A stretch of 64,000 bases of DNA from Agapetus fuscipes (lineage: Eukaryota > Arthropoda > Insecta > Trichoptera > Glossosomatidae): the NCBI GenBank assembly GCA_951799405.1, contig OX637351.1, positions 9,022,251-9,086,250 on the forward strand, given 5' to 3'. Below, piece after piece: positions 28,380 to 40,362 of the stretch. The notes below the pieces were generated by a model that was given only the letters and a program-made list of their open reading frames with translations, ran no database searches and was not told the DNA's origin. Each line of letters begins with the position of its first letter. Within the stretch, counting starts at the first letter, position 1. Both the position numbers and the translations under genes were made by a program.

Positions 28380-28765
28380 ATGCATATCCCACTGGCTGTT
28401 TGCATGTCCGGGATATACCCGTTACCATGAAAACTAGAACATGACGAGCACTCCACGGAACATAAAGCGCTGCATGGAGTAGCGCCAGAGTACTTGCAGG
28501 AGTTGATAATCCCAAGGAGTCTGAGTCTGTTGACAGTGCTCTTACCTCTGTCAGCACACAATGCAGAAAAAGAAGCACAGTGTTCGTAGATCACGCTTTC
28601 ACAATTGGGGGACCGTCCACTTGGAACCAGCTGCCCCCAGAAGTGCGCGCCAAGGAAGGGATCGAGAGCTCCAAGAAGGGAATGAAGACCCATTTCTTCA
28701 CCGCTGTGTCAAGCCTAAAAGCGCCTTTGCAGGGACAGTAGTCATGAAACGGCGCTCTACAAATC
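28380..28765 (+). mobile_element. L2/CR1-type LINE 3' end
   Basis: Out-of-frame pieces match the L2 C-terminus (PEYLQEL; WNQLPPEV-like TWNQLPPEVRAKEGIESSKK region). The 3' hairpin AAGCGCCTTT...AACGGCGCT and an ATC/ATG repeat tail close it. Confidence 0.6.
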
Positions 28766-28894
28766 ATCATCATGATCAGCGAATTTCTGTTTTCTTTTGT
28801 AACCATAGTCTCCAAAGCATTAGGTCTTTTTCTCATTATAATGAAGAAGTGAGGCTCATCTCATCAAACAATAGGTTACAATATCTTTCTGAAA

Positions 28895-28935
28895 TTGTCC
28901 TAGTTTTCACGGCCTTAGTCAGATGCTCCAATATT
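28895..28935 (-). ncRNA. Hammerhead-like motif, degenerate
   Basis: The minus strand reads CTGACTA (28916-28922), a short GGCC stem and GAAA (28905-28908). The sixth core base is T instead of G. Confidence 0.3.
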
Positions 28936-29084
28936 ATATGATTAAGAACTGGACCGACAGTTCATTGCAGAGAAGTCTTGCCAACGTCTTTACTGCTGTT
29001 AACACAAACATTTTGTAAAGCATTATATGTTTTTGGGCTATGCTGACATAAAGATAAAGCCAATATTTTTTGGTCCAGGGTAAA

Positions 29085-29520
29085 TCATCGCCCTCTAGGT
29101 TTTTTGTTAGTTTGGCTGAACTGCATGGCAGTGAACAATCTTGCAGCGCCAGTCATGTTAGCTGTTAGCTCATCGAGCTTGGAGTCACAAGTAATTGTTG
29201 TTGCCGGAGCCAATCTTATTTGGCTTTCGTTGAACAATTTTTCAGCCGAGGTCACAGGGTTCCGTAACGGTGTCATCATGAAGGTTTTAACGGCATAGCG
29301 GCAAGGTATTTGTTCCCAAATTCACCATTATGGAACCGAATGCCAATGTTGCTTTGGTTGAAAATTGTGCTGTTATGGCAAGAACCAGGCCACCTTGCCA
29401 CAACATTCATGAACTCGATCTTTGCATTCACAACTGCCTGCACGTTGAATGAAAACGTGTGTTTTTGGTTTTGATAGCACTCCCCGTTATCACCACCTAC
29501 AAGAAACCGTTGATTAAATG
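29085..29520 (-). pseudogene. Harbinger (HARBI1-like) transposase fragment
   Basis: The minus strand reads FSFNVQAVVNAKIEFMNVVA, RWPGSCHNSTIFNQS and GEFGNKYL, the DDE_4 nuclease core around its second acidic residue. A second frame follows with MMTPLRNPVTSAEKLFNESQ, the segment that normally follows that core. The frame changes between the two, so it is broken. Confidence 0.75.
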
Positions 29521-29539
29521 CTTGATCTGGTAATAAAAA

Positions 29540-30203
29540 ATGACATATGTAAAATGCACTTGGGAAAGTATGTTTGAAAAGAATGGAAAGATGACAAGAG
29601 AATTTGAGAATAGGGTGTGTAAGGGAAAGCAAGTGGTCGGTGCAATAGGAAGAATAGCAAATAACAAGCGATTGACGATAGATCTGAGAATGGCGGTACA
29701 CAATAGCATATTGTTACCGACTTTGATGTATGGAAGTGAAGCATGGACAGTGAATGATAGCGAAATGAGTAAAGTATGTACGGTGGAAATGAAGCATTTC
29801 GAAAATTTAGAAAAACTCTGAGGGATAGAGTTAGGAATGAATGGGTTAAAAAATAATGTAATTTGAAAGAGGATGTGAAAGTTAAGGTACAAAAGAATGT
29901 GATGAGATGGTTTGGGCATGTGGAAAGAATGAATGATGATAGACTGACAAAGTATGTATACAAAGAAAGTGTGAAAGGAAAAAGAGGGAAGGGACGACCG
30001 AGAAAAGTATGGAGTGATCAGATTGAGGAGATTGTGAAAGAATGGGATATACAAAGTGAGCGTAAAAGAAGAAAATGCATGAAAAAGGTGATGGATATGA
30101 ATGAATTGAAAGAGGTATGTAAGGATAGGAAAAAATGGAGGCAGCTCTGCAGAGGCTCTCGCCACTCCTAGCGGAATGGCGACAGAGTTACAGTTACAGA
30201 CAT
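29540..30203 (+). pseudogene. RTE-type LINE C-terminal half, decayed
   Basis: Piece 29540-29821 has LPTLMYGSEAWTVNDSEMSK. Piece 29863-30171 has VMRWFGHVERM, KGRPRKVWSDQ and EVCKDRKKWRQL. A stop and a deletion separate them. It belongs to the same subfamily as 26403-26735 and differs from 52741-55816. It ends with GGCGACAGAGTTACAGTTAC. Confidence 0.75.
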
Positions 30204-31030
30204 TTTCTTTTTGAAGATTATTAATAATATCTTTATTTTTACTACTTAAAAAATACATAGTTGTGATCCTTGAAACATAGGTACTCTACAAAACCATGGT
30301 ATTTTAAACCGTTTCCCCACCACTGCAATTACCCTATTATCACAATTACCTGTTTGTTACTTTCTTGCTATAGCCGATGGCTATAAAGAAAGTTATGATT
30401 TGGTGTGAAAAAAAAATTTCGATATTTTTCAGGGTTCGGTTAATATAAAATTCGGTATTAATATAAAAAATTTCGAGGTTTTCACGGAAATGAGTTGTCA
30501 TGGTGCAGGACATGCCAAAAAACACTATGTTCGCGCCAAAGCGACATCTGTTGGTCATTCCTTAAATCAATACCTATCCTTGTTCACAACTTTACCACAA
30601 TGCCCAAAAATCTGTATTACCTACCTATATTGCCACTTGTTCTAAATCCTTCGACTGGGAAGGTTGTCGTGTGGCACTGGTCTAAGATTCTTCGTGTAGG
30701 AAGATCGTCGTGTCGAACGTGGTAACCTGCGTGTAGGAAGGTTATAACATTATTCCCGAGTGCAAGGTCGTGCGTGCAACGAGATCGCTGCGTTGAGAGA
30801 AGCAGCCGGAAATCGGGGCCAAGACTGCAGTCGAACGAGGCCTGGACCACGGGAGCATCAAGGTTAGTGGCAATTCCTTCGGTTCTTTCCTTGTTGCCCC
30901 GACCAACAGAATCCAGGCTCTCGGGGCAGATATTGCGCCCCAATTGTCGACGAGGCACCTCGATCATTATCGGATTGAGGAGCTCTCGAAGCATATACAC
31001 CGAATGAAGAGAAACGCGAGAGAATTCGCT
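30204..31030. other. Non-coding stretch with a GC-rich block
   Basis: No gene recognised. 30640-31020 is distinctly GC-rich against AT-rich neighbours and could be part of an unidentified mobile element (LTR or 5' UTR). No termini or duplications were found. Confidence 0.35.
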
Positions 31031-32140
31031 TTGCGCGTAATCAACTATCTTTCAAAAACGTCCGTCTGTATGTGTGTATGTGTGTCACTTTCCAAAGTAT
31101 AAGACCTAGAGATACCAAATTTTGGCTACATCAACTTTTTTGGACAAATATTAAGTATGAATAACATGGCATTACACCAACTTGAAAATTCAAGATGGCT
31201 GCCATACAAAAAAACATAAAATTGCACTTTTCTCAAAAACGGCTCCAAAAATTTTTCTTAAATTTTCAGAATTGCCACTAATTAATTTTTAACTTAATAA
31301 ATTTGTTATGGCAACACTCTTACTAATCTGTGTCTATGGGTTGCCATATGAAAAAAACAAAGGATTGTGATTTTCTCGAAATATAAGGGATCAACAAAAA
31401 TATAATGTTCTACAATATTATGCACAACATAAATTTCTACAAATTTACAAAAAAAAAATTTGAAAAAATAAATATAAAGCACCGTTTACACGACCTGAAA
31501 TTATAAATCGAAAATATTACAAAAACCTATTAAAATGCAAGATATTTAAATTTATTTTAGATTTGATAGAAAGAACAAGCTTATCACTTTAATTCGTAAT
31601 CATTTTTTTATTACTTTTTTGAAAATTCAAGATGGCTTCCCGCTTCCGAAGAGCTGAAAATTTAAAATGCGATTTTCTCAAAAACGGCTCTGACGATTTT
31701 TCTTAATTTTTTTGAGAATCCATTTATAAAATAGTGCTATCTAATAATTATAATCATTTCTTCATCATAATCTCGGTGTAGGGAGTTGCCATATAAAAGA
31801 AAAAAATAATGGAAAAATTCTCGGCAGTTAGAGGGTTAATAAAAAAATAATGTAGGTCAAATGTAAAACAATAATAATAACCCATATATTGCCATCATTA
31901 TTATTTCCAAAAAGTGAATCAAAAGTATAGCCGCCATACAAAGTGAAAATTTTCCATACAAAATGTATTAGCAATTTTCTTGGTAGTCAAAGGGTTAAAA
32001 ATAGATAAAAAGAAAGAAGAATAGATAAAATTTTATAAATACCAATTATAATCAGTCGTTACTTTTTCAAAATATAACTAAAAAGTTTACCCACCATACA
32101 AAGTCCTAGTTTGCATACAGAAGGGTTCAATGACCATCTA
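31031..32140. repeat. Diverged tandem duplication, unit about 440 bp
   Basis: TTGAAAATTCAAGATGGCT occurs near 31181 and 31619, and GTTGCCATAT near 31339 and 31781. The segments between align in order (TCTCAAAAACGGCTC in both). No coding sequence. Confidence 0.5.
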
Positions 32141-32141
32141 T

Positions 32142-32358
32142 AATAATCTAGAATATAAGTTGCAATGAAATATAAACATTCAAAACTAATATGAAATGCA
32201 TGCCCACAAACAGGTACGTGTAAGTTTGCGCTTACGAATGCTGAATTTGTACTTACAAATTAAAACCAAATCTCAAATGAACATAAAAACTGCAACTCTT
32301 GCCGACCTTCCTTGAAACAGGGGTGACATTGACAAAGTGAATTATTTTTTACAGTTTG
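32142..32358 (+). mobile_element. RTE 3'-tail unit
   Basis: Starts TATAATAATCTAGAATATAAGTTGC and contains the family core (GCAACTCTTGCCGACCTTCC, AGGGGTGACATTG). It is followed directly by an RTE coding fragment. Confidence 0.6.
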
Positions 32359-33022
32359 GGAGGACTGAGAAATGCAAGAAAATTGAGATAAGACTGAATG
32401 AAAAAAGAGTGGAGGTCGTGAAAGAATTTGATTATCTGGGAAGCAAGTTTGAGTCGAATGCGAAATTGACGAAATAATTGGAAAAGCGCGCTAGTAGAGG
32501 AAGAAGTGTAATGGAAACGATTGGAAGAATAGCAAGAAATAGGAAACTTACGAAGAATATGAGATCGGCGGTCCACAATGGCATATTGGTTGGTGGAAGT
32601 GAGGCTTAATGAATGTGAGCTGAGTAAAGTATGTAAGTACGGTTGAAATGGCTTACCTGAGAGCAATGGCTGGAAAGACACTGAGTGATAGAGTACGTAA
32701 TGCTTGAGTGATGAACGAGTGTGGTATAAAAGAGAATATGAGAATGAAAGTACAAAAAAGTACGATGAGATGGTTCAGACATCTTGAAAGAAAGGATGAT
32801 GAACAACTAACGAAGAAAGTGTACAAAGGAAATGTCAGAGGAAAGCGCGGAAGGGGAAGGCTGAGGAAAGAATGGTTAGACCAAATTGGTGAGATTGCGA
32901 AAGAATGGATTCTGCAGAGTGAGAATAAGAGAAGAGTATGTATGAAAAAGGTGATGACAGCAAGTGGAGGCGCATCTGCGGAGGTACCGGCCACCCCAAA
33001 TGAAACGGTGGCAGGATACAGT
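32359..33022 (+). pseudogene. RTE-type LINE fragment, third subfamily
   Basis: Readable pieces include FDYLGSKFESNAKLT, MRWFRHLERKDDEQL, GKRGRGRLRKEWLDQIGEIA and WRRICGGTGHPK-like end. Several stops are present (for example TAA in AKLTK*LEKR, TGA after AHNA). A minus-strand piece of the same subfamily is at 45785-45990. Confidence 0.65.
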
Positions 33023-33213
33023 ACCGTACAGAAGTCAGCTTCATACCAACCTATGAGTCGAGGATCTTTCTTGTGTAATTGGTGCTTTTTCAAATAAATC
33101 AACAAAATATTTATATTTATTTAAGTATTTATATGCCTATATCCATATTGTACGAGTATGCAGGTACACACCGCGGTGGAATAAAATTGATTTATTATTG
33201 ATATATTATATTT

Positions 33214-33492
33214 TTATTGAAACGGCATAAGCTGGTTGATGATTCTAGCTTTACATACGTCATACAGTGGGTTATTTTTTGCAAGAAAGTCGAGTACAGA
33301 TTCTGTGCAATTTATTTTTGTTTTGATGTCGTGCTCTATCGACTCTACAAGCCACAGAGCGGTGTCTTTAGACATGCGGACTCGCGCCCAAATTCTTCCG
33401 CGTCCCAACGCTCCATATCGAGAGCTCCATGCGCATGCACACAAACTCCATGATTTGTTTGTCATCTGAACTTTCGCTTTCCATTGCAACAT
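33214..33492 (-). pseudogene. Possible transposase N-terminal fragment (Harbinger-like?)
   Basis: The open frame has LGRGRIWARVRMSKDTALWLVESI, which vaguely resembles the FRMSKETF.L..I pattern at the start of Harbinger transposases. The similarity is weak and no terminal repeats were found. Confidence 0.25.
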
Positions 33493-33499
33493 TCATTTT

Positions 33500-35031
33500 A
33501 CTGACAAAAACTTCACTCAACTGAACACAGCTGTCAAAAACAAATACTCCATATTGGAATTTAGCTATAACGCTTAAAACGTATGCTTACCAAAATTGGC
33601 TGGCAAGAATATTGTTGCTATTAGAATGTTTTCTTGCTAACGCATATTCCAAAATACCGTTTTTAAGATTGTAAGCTATAGTAAGTAATTTTTATGCTAT
33701 TAGGCGCATATGCTAACGATGAAACTATTGGGCCTTATAATTTTTTTGAAGTCCTTTTGATTTTTTCAGTCTCTTTGTAAAGTAACTTGGCTTTGGGAGT
33801 CAATGAGGCTGAGGTGGTGATGCCAACCCGGGATAAAAATCTTTCTGTACCTAAAATTTACATATTTTTAACACCAATAATCAATTCATACTGAAGATAA
33901 CAGTTTTTTTGTAGGTACCTACTATTTCAAAAATTTATATTCCGTCTGGGAATAATTATGGGAAAAAATTGCTATGAGAAAAAATTCAATTGCTTTTATG
34001 GGTTTTTTTGCTTTGAGTGAAATTACTAATTTATAACCATTTTTTATGTACTCGTATCTCAAACGGTTAAGATTTTGTAGCATTAATCGCTAATGCTTGA
34101 AACGGACAAATTCTCTCAAATTCAAAACTTCAGTCAGCCATAATTTGAGAAGTTGGTCCTAATTTTTTTCTGAAGTGTGTTCTGAGCTCAGAATGTAAGT
34201 TGCAATCCACATGATTTAAAAAAAAATACAAATCGTGATGCAAAAACTCTTGGAATTTGGGTGATTTGAAATGGAATTACCCTTGTGGGAATGCATTTAA
34301 TATGAATCTCAAATGTAAGCATAACCTAAAGGCATTTCTCACCACGTGTTCTGCCGCGGAGCCTCACTCCCGCCTCATGGTCGAGTTAATCCTCCAACTC
34401 CTCATCTTCACAAAATGAAGACTCTTCCCCGATTCCGTCTTGGGCGTCCGCGTCACTTTCAAGAAAGTGTTTCGTATTCCGCTTGTATTCCTGCTGCGTC
34501 ATCTATAGATGCTTCAGTGTTCTACATCAGCGTCACGCGCTTCTTGTGGCATTTCTACATTATTACAAGCCATGCTTTATAATGGTGGATATTAGCAAAC
34601 AATTCCAGACGAGATCTTCAAACCACACTTCAAACCCAAATGACAGAATAACGAAACAGCTGACTGCCTGTGCTGTGAACGTACATTCTCGGGAAAAAAA
34701 TGCTATATGGAGGAATAATCGTTGTTTCCCCAGATTATGAAAAAAAAGTGGGTTACAAAATATAATGAATCGGAAGTATAAAATTTTCTAAAACAGGTTG
34801 ACGTCACAGACCTATATGACCAGGATCCTCAAAATAATATAATATGTACATTTATAAAAAATAAAAAAAACATGTAATTTCCTTGCAAGAAGTGGAGTTT
34901 GTATGTTCACAGCACAGTTCACAGTAATGAAGAAGAAATGTCTTCAACACCGGTCAACATAACACTGACAGCTCGTCGGGAGCCCTGTGAAAACTAAAAG
35001 GTTTCATGTCATTGTAACTAAATAGATAAGC
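33500..35031. other. Intergenic region upstream of ZNF-B
   Basis: No gene or clear repeat recognised apart from A/T-rich tracts. The last few hundred bases presumably contain the ZNF-B promoter and 5' UTR, but no core promoter element stands out. Confidence 0.4.
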
Positions 35032-35245
35032 ATGATGAGTTTCAGTGATTTGAAACTAATGGTCCGTGGTACAGGGCCCGCTCGCACTGAGCCTGCGACA
35101 TGTACAATAACAGAGAAAATACGGTGTGACGAGTTCATTTCGGACTACGGCGAGATGCCCATTGAACTCGGAGACTTCCCATTAAAGGAAGATTTCGAGG
35201 ACCCATTAAGTGGGACGCAGACATACGCTACAACATCTATACAAG
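35032..35245 (+). CDS. ZNF-B exon 1: acidic N-terminus
   Basis: ATGATG at 35032 opens 71 codons plus one base, to a donor CAAG|GTGATA at 35246. Its C-terminal half (DYGEMPIELGDFPLKEDFED then DPLSGTQTY) aligns with ZNF-C exon 1 (DFGELPIDVGEILGK, DPLGATHT), including the same phase-1 end after Q. This is a second type of first exon, different from ZNF-A, D and E. Confidence 0.75.
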
Positions 35246-35384
35246 GTGATAAACCATTAACAGACGACTTGAACCTATTTATTTTTACAGTTCAGGGAGC
35301 CGGCCTTGCTTTACAGATCGACCGCTATTCTGTCTGTCCTCACATACTTCCTTCATTTCCTCCAGAGTCATAACGCCTCTTCAC

Positions 35385-36358
35385 ATGGCCGTCGGAAGAA
35401 CACTATCTAGGGGGGGGGGGGGGCAAAACACTCACAATTTTTGTACACGTACCTATTTATCAAAAATCTAACTTAGGTACCTGATCTAAGTCGAAAAGGC
35501 GAATTCCAGTATTCTTGGTGTTTGACCGAAGATTTCCATCACTTTATCCGTAAATTTTGGGCAGCCCGTCACCTTTTCCCTGTGCACACTCATCATGCAT
35601 AGTCCATTGAGTCTGTTTTCTTCCATTGTCGATCTCAGCCATGTCTTCACCCACCTCAGTGTACTAAAAGATCTTTCCACAGTGCAGGTCGTAGATGGTA
35701 ACGTCATGAACATTATTATTCCTTTGGCAATAGCAGGTAACATTGAGAATCCTTTAGTAGATCAGACAGCGGCAGTTGATCCGATGCACTTCTATTTTTC
35801 CACAATTCCACCCCAAGTTTCGATTTCACCACATCAATTATCAATTTTATGAGATCCTGAGTTAACTGTAATTGTTCATATAAAGTTTCACGGTCGATAA
35901 CCAAGCAAGTTTTGGGAAGCAAAAGGCTCAATGAAAATGCAGGGGTATGATTCTCTGAGAATCTCACAGAGAGTGATGAGATTATTGAATCTAAATATGG
36001 GGCATACAATGCCTTTCGAAAGTATTCTTCGAAAGAATTGGCTTGATGATTTGGTCTATGCTTTTGTCTTTGTAATAGACGTGGCATTTCAATCACAGTG
36101 CCTACTTTATCCGCCAACTGAGATGCTTTTATAAATATCTCCTTGAAGTATTCTTCTGTCGGGGTCCTATGTTTTTTCAGTACGCTCTGGACAGTGTTTG
36201 CTGAAACAATGCTTTGACAGCTAACCTTAACTAACCGGCCGGTATCTGCCATTAATCGATGGGTCAGCTGTCGGTTAGATCCTTCGAGATTTCCAGGGGG
36301 GGGCTGTGGCCCCCCCCTTCCGACGGCCATGCTTCGGCCATCGGCCACCATGACGGCC
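35385..36358 (-). mobile_element. hAT transposon remnant within an RTE fragment
   Basis: Left ATGGCCGTCGGAAG and right (about 36330) CTTCCGACGGCCAT are inverted. A second ACGGCCAT occurs at 36353. Interrupted RTE sequence and imperfect 8-bp flanks (CTCTTCAC/ATCTTCAT) mark the insertion. The minus strand encodes a hAT transposase remnant. Confidence 0.6.
35486..36300 (-). pseudogene. hAT transposase C-terminal half
   Basis: The first piece (about 35740-36300) has MPRLLQRQKHRPN, SFEEYFRKALYAPYLDSIIS and LSVRFSENH. The second (35486-35743) has MFMTLPSTTCTVERSFSTLR and WVKTWLRSTM, the hATC dimerisation motif. They are in different frames. The pattern is that of the hAT proteins often annotated as zinc-finger MYM or P52/rIPK-like in arthropods. 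Confidence 0.7.
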
Positions 36359-36360
36359 AT

Positions 36361-36565
36361 CTTCATACAAGCTCTCCTTTTATTATGACTCTGGAATGAA
36401 TGGAATATCCAGAGTCTCTGGATTCCATTCATTCGCTATTTCAAAAATTTGGTCCATCCATACCTTTCTCAGTCTTCCTCTACCATGACATCCATCTATT
36501 CTTGCAACATATACATGGGTGTTCGCCGCAGCTGCATACCAACCTATAAGTCAAGGAACACTACT
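36361..36565 (-). mobile_element. RTE fragment (C-terminus and tail start)
   Basis: CTTCATACAAGCTCTCC...TTGGTCCATCCATACC corresponds to the minus-strand RTE C-terminus. It jumps to the tail sequence (CATACCAACCTATAAGTCAAGG) at about 36535. Confidence 0.6.
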
Positions 36566-36600
36566 TAATAAATACTTAAAAGTTGATATTTTATTTCCAG

Positions 36601-37835
36601 ATAATGGCAGAGAGAAAGATTCAGTTGGAGAAGAACAAGACAGCAGCGATAATCTGAGTTTATTCTCTCTGAAGAAGAAAGTATCTGCGTGTGGATCTGT
36701 CCCAGAGACAAGTGTCGAGAACTATGGCAAACACAAGAAATATGCTTGTAATAAGTGCGACTATAAATGTATAAAGAAAAGATTCCTAAAAAAGCACAAA
36801 TTGGTACACTCCAAGGAGAAAGCATTTGCTTGCAAACTATGTGAATTTAAAACCACTTCAAAAACACTTCTAAAATCTCATAAAGTAACTCATACCGGTG
36901 AAAAGAAGTATAGTTGTAATGATTGCAAATATGCAACACCCTACTTGTCTAATATAAGATCTCATGAATTGACTCACACTGGAAATAAGCCGTTTGCTTG
37001 CGATCAGTGTGATTACAAAGCGCAACGGCGTGAACATTTGAAAACTCACAAAATTACGCACACTGATTATAAACCGTTTGTTTGTGATGCGTGTGGTTTC
37101 AAAACTGCTTATGCCTTATCGTTAAAATTTCACAAATCAACTCACACGGGGGATAAACCATTCGCTTGTGATCAATGCAAATATAAATGCATACGATCAG
37201 ATTCCCTAAAAGCACACAAATTAACACATAACGGACATAAAGCATTCGCTTGTGATCAGTGTGTTTATAAATCAACGAGGGTGGACTCTTTAAAAACACA
37301 CCAATTGAAACATAACGGGAATAGAGAATTTCCTTGCGATCTGTGTAATTATAATGCCAGAACAATATCACAATTAAAAAGTCATCAATTGACACATTCT
37401 GAAGATAAATCATTTGTTTGTGATAAGTGCGATTATAAAACTTTCTCATTGTTGCAACTTAATTCGCACAAATTAATCCACACCGGTCTCAAATTTTTTA
37501 CTTGTGATCAATGTGATTACAATGCTAAAACAATGTCGCAATTAAAGAGACACAAATTGGCCCACTCTGCTGAAGGCAAGCCATTTGATTGTCACAAGTG
37601 TGATTACAGAACTGATTCGTTAAGCCAGCTAAATAAACACAAATTAAAACACATTGATTTTAAACCGTTTGAATGCGACCAGTGTGATTTTAAAACATCT
37701 TGGTCGTCAAGCTTAAAATCTCACAAATTGACCCATACGGGAAATAAAATGTTTGCTTGTGATCAGTGTGATTATAAATCTATACAATCTATTACTTTAA
37801 AAAGGCATAAATTGAAACACACGAAACAAAAATAA
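36601..37835 (+). CDS. ZNF-B exon 2: thirteen C2H2 zinc fingers
   Basis: The acceptor TTTCCAG ends at 36600. The frame joins exon 1 in phase 1 and starts DNGREKDSVGEEQD, then an acidic/serine spacer, then thirteen regularly spaced fingers (CNKCDYKC to CDQCDYKS), each with H-x3-H. Linkers are of the HTG-x-KPF type, typical of DNA-binding arrays. The stop TAA at 37833-37835 follows KRHKLKHTKQK. ATTAAA at 37906-37911 is a likely polyadenylation signal. No frameshift or stop, so it appears functional. Confidence 0.9.
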
Positions 37836-38107
37836 TTGCACAAATTAATTTATACAAGGAAAAAAAATTCATAAGTGATTTTATTTGTTCAAATTTCTTG
37901 TATGAATTAAAGACTCCTGTCAAACTCAGTCATAAAGCTTCTGCAGATTAAGAAATTTGGATACAATACATAATTCTTTTAAAATTACAAATAATAAATC
38001 AAGATTATTATTTTATTTTTTGTATTAATTTCAATTAATAATTAGTTTACAGCTTTAACTTTCTTGGTCGGCATTGAATGACAATTTATTTGTAAATTTA
38101 TTCTTCT

Positions 38108-38362
38108 ATTAACAGGTTTATAATCTGATTGCAAAGATCTAGATTGACAATTCATGTTAAATGTATGCCCATAAACAGACACATCTAAGTTCGCGCTTAC
38201 AGATGCTGCATGTGTAAGTACTATCAAATTAAAACCCAAACCTCAAATCAACATAAACCCTGCATCTTTTGCCAACCTTTGCTGAAACAGAGGTGACTTG
38301 GTAAAGCGAACTATTTTTACAGTATGAGTGTCAGCCTCATACCAACCTATAAGTCAAGGAAT
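38108..38362 (+). mobile_element. RTE 3'-tail unit
   Basis: Contains the family core (ATGCCCATAAACAGACACAT, CGCGCTTACA, GAAACAGAGGTGAC) and ends CCAACCTATAAGTCAAGGAA. Confidence 0.65.
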
Positions 38363-38568
38363 ATTATGTACTCTCTTATTAAATTCATGATTATATTTAA
38401 TTATTTTTATTGTACAAATAAAAAACCTGAAATTGTAAAAATGTTTTAAGTATTTCGTATCTACAGGCGTCCAACTCCTTCAATCTAAAAAACGGTCCCA
38501 TATATTTATGGGGTAGCTTTAAACATGCAGACTTCATTTTAAAAAATGGACATATTATCTCAAAATGT

Positions 38569-38850
38569 ATGTCTAATCTAATCAAATCTAAACTGCAAAG
38601 ATAGATATCATTTAAGATTTATATTAAATGCACTCCCACAAGCAGACATGTATAATTTCACGCAAACACATGCCGCATGTGGGCCTACAATATAAAAACC
38701 CAATCTCAAATGAACATAAGCCCTGCAACTCTTGCCGTCCTTACCTGAAACAGGGGTGACATTGGCAAAGTGAACCATTTTTTTTTTTTACAGTATGGGT
38801 GGTCAGCCGCATACCAACCTATAAGTCAAGGAACATACCTACATGACAAA
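38569..38850 (+). mobile_element. RTE 3'-tail unit
   Basis: Starts TCTAATCTAATCAAATCTAA and contains the complete core, ending TATAAGTCAAGGAACATACC plus part of the RTE 3' UTR (ACATGACAAATTACATTTTT). Confidence 0.7.
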
Positions 38851-38892
38851 TTACATTTTTTTTATGTCAAGGTAATTAAAAGTAAAACTGGA

Positions 38893-39330
38893 TTAGGGAA
38901 ATTTCACAAAAAAAAATTCTTGTGGATTTAAATTCCTTTATTTGCTTATCATAAAACTTCTTGAATTTTATTTTTACTTGCTTTTTTTACAAAGTTATTC
39001 ATGTTCAAAAAATGAAGTTTGAATTTGCGCGCCAAAACGCTCCTTGGATTGAATTTTCGGCTGTGACGTAATTTTCTTTGACTTTTTATAGCCATCGCAA
39101 TACCAGCAGCGTTGTCGATACAAGAAAATGACGTCACGGGGGCCACAAATTTCGTTGACAGATCGCACATCCGTTTCAAAACCGGTCAAAATTTTCAAAA
39201 GATCTTTTTCACATTTAAAATTATATAAATTTATTTTGGACTTGAAATTAGGCCCTTGTTTATATGCTTATCGTAATCTAACAAAATTATACACTTTTTA
39301 CCAAATTCCTCACTATTTCAAATTCAAATC
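38893..39330. mobile_element. MITE related to 5896-6484 (inverse orientation)
   Basis: Shared blocks include GGATTTAAATTC, AAAACTTCTTGAATTTTA, GCGCCAAAACGC and, at the other end, ATTCCTCACTATT. TGACGTCA palindromes occur in both copies. The ends are degraded. Confidence 0.5.
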
Positions 39331-39401
39331 AGTTATTATTAATTTTCGTGATGTCGACGCCATCATGTAGCCCACAAAATACTGAATCAAAATGTTGTAA
39401 A

Positions 39402-40362
39402 GGCTCAGTCTAGACACACGAATTTTTTTTGAAAAAGTTTCGATAGTGACGTCAAGCAAGATGGCCGCTCCGCAGTGACAGATGCTGGCAATTTTGATAT
39501 TATGATGATTTTTAAAAAATGCCGCATGACCCGCTTATTTCGTAATGTTGGTCAGTCTGAGTTGTCAGACATTTCCACTTCGGAGAATAATACTATGGAC
39601 TCGACATGGACTCGACAATTTTGGTAGGTATTTTAAATTTTTTTGTTAATTTAAAACTCGAAAACCTTTATTTTCTGTGAAAATTTAAAACAATTTGGAA
39701 AATATAAAATAATTGTTAACCCCTTGAAAAGAAAAAGGAAGTAGGTAATAATTAAATTGAGTTTGTTCTTACTTTTGGATTAAAAACAATTTTATTTCAC
39801 GATGGTGTTTTTTTCCATTGCAACGTGAAACTTTTCATGGAAGAAACATGTTAATCCACTTTTTTTATAAGTCGTAAATAATTTCAGTCGTAAGAGAAGT
39901 TCTAAATTTAATGTTGGTCTCCGCAAATAAGCGCCAAAATCAATGACACAATATAATGTGTGAACACAATATAAAATTGCAATATTGCATTATGTTTCAT
40001 AAAAATATTTTTGAGGTTAAGAACCCGTAATATATTTTCACAACTAACATTGGAATATTCAGCCAGTTTGTACAACACCACGATGAATTTTAAATTATCT
40101 GTATGATTTTTTTTTTTACCGACGCATAGTTAAACTTAACACGTATAAAAATAATTTAATTCCTACATTATTTTAATCCCATTCGATGTTTGAATAAACC
40201 GCAACAGCTAAATGCCATTAGAAGAAAAAGATTCTGTTTTGTTCAAAAAATATTTTGTTCAAATGTGTGTGAAGACGGAAAACCGTAGTTGCCGCTAAAA
40301 ATCGCTGTCTGACGTCACTATCGAAACTTTTTCAAAAAAAATTCGTGTGTCTAAACTGAGCC
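39402..40362. mobile_element. 961-bp MITE with ~52-bp terminal inverted repeats
   Basis: GGCTCAGTCTAGACACACGA at the left and its inverse at the right (one mismatch) extend through GTTTCGATAGTGACGTCA on both sides. The interior has no ORF. The duplication flanking it is unclear (AAA at both sides), so the superfamily is open. Confidence 0.8.

Larger units (their letters stand above)
35246..36600 (+). other. ZNF-B intron with nested transposons
   Basis: It contains a SINE-1 tail (35271-35313), an RTE fragment split by a hAT element (35314-35384, 35385-36358, 36361-36565) and the acceptor TTATTTCCAG at 36591-36600. Confidence 0.65.

Noticed and set aside
29497..30258. Minus-strand ORF of 253 codons rich in F, L, H and S
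   Set aside because: Antisense of the RTE C-terminal fragment. The plus-strand reading has the diagnostic RWFGHVERM and RGRPRK motifs.
37099..37449. Antisense frames in ZNF-B
   Set aside because: The regular Cys-His periodicity keeps the complement open. No independent support.
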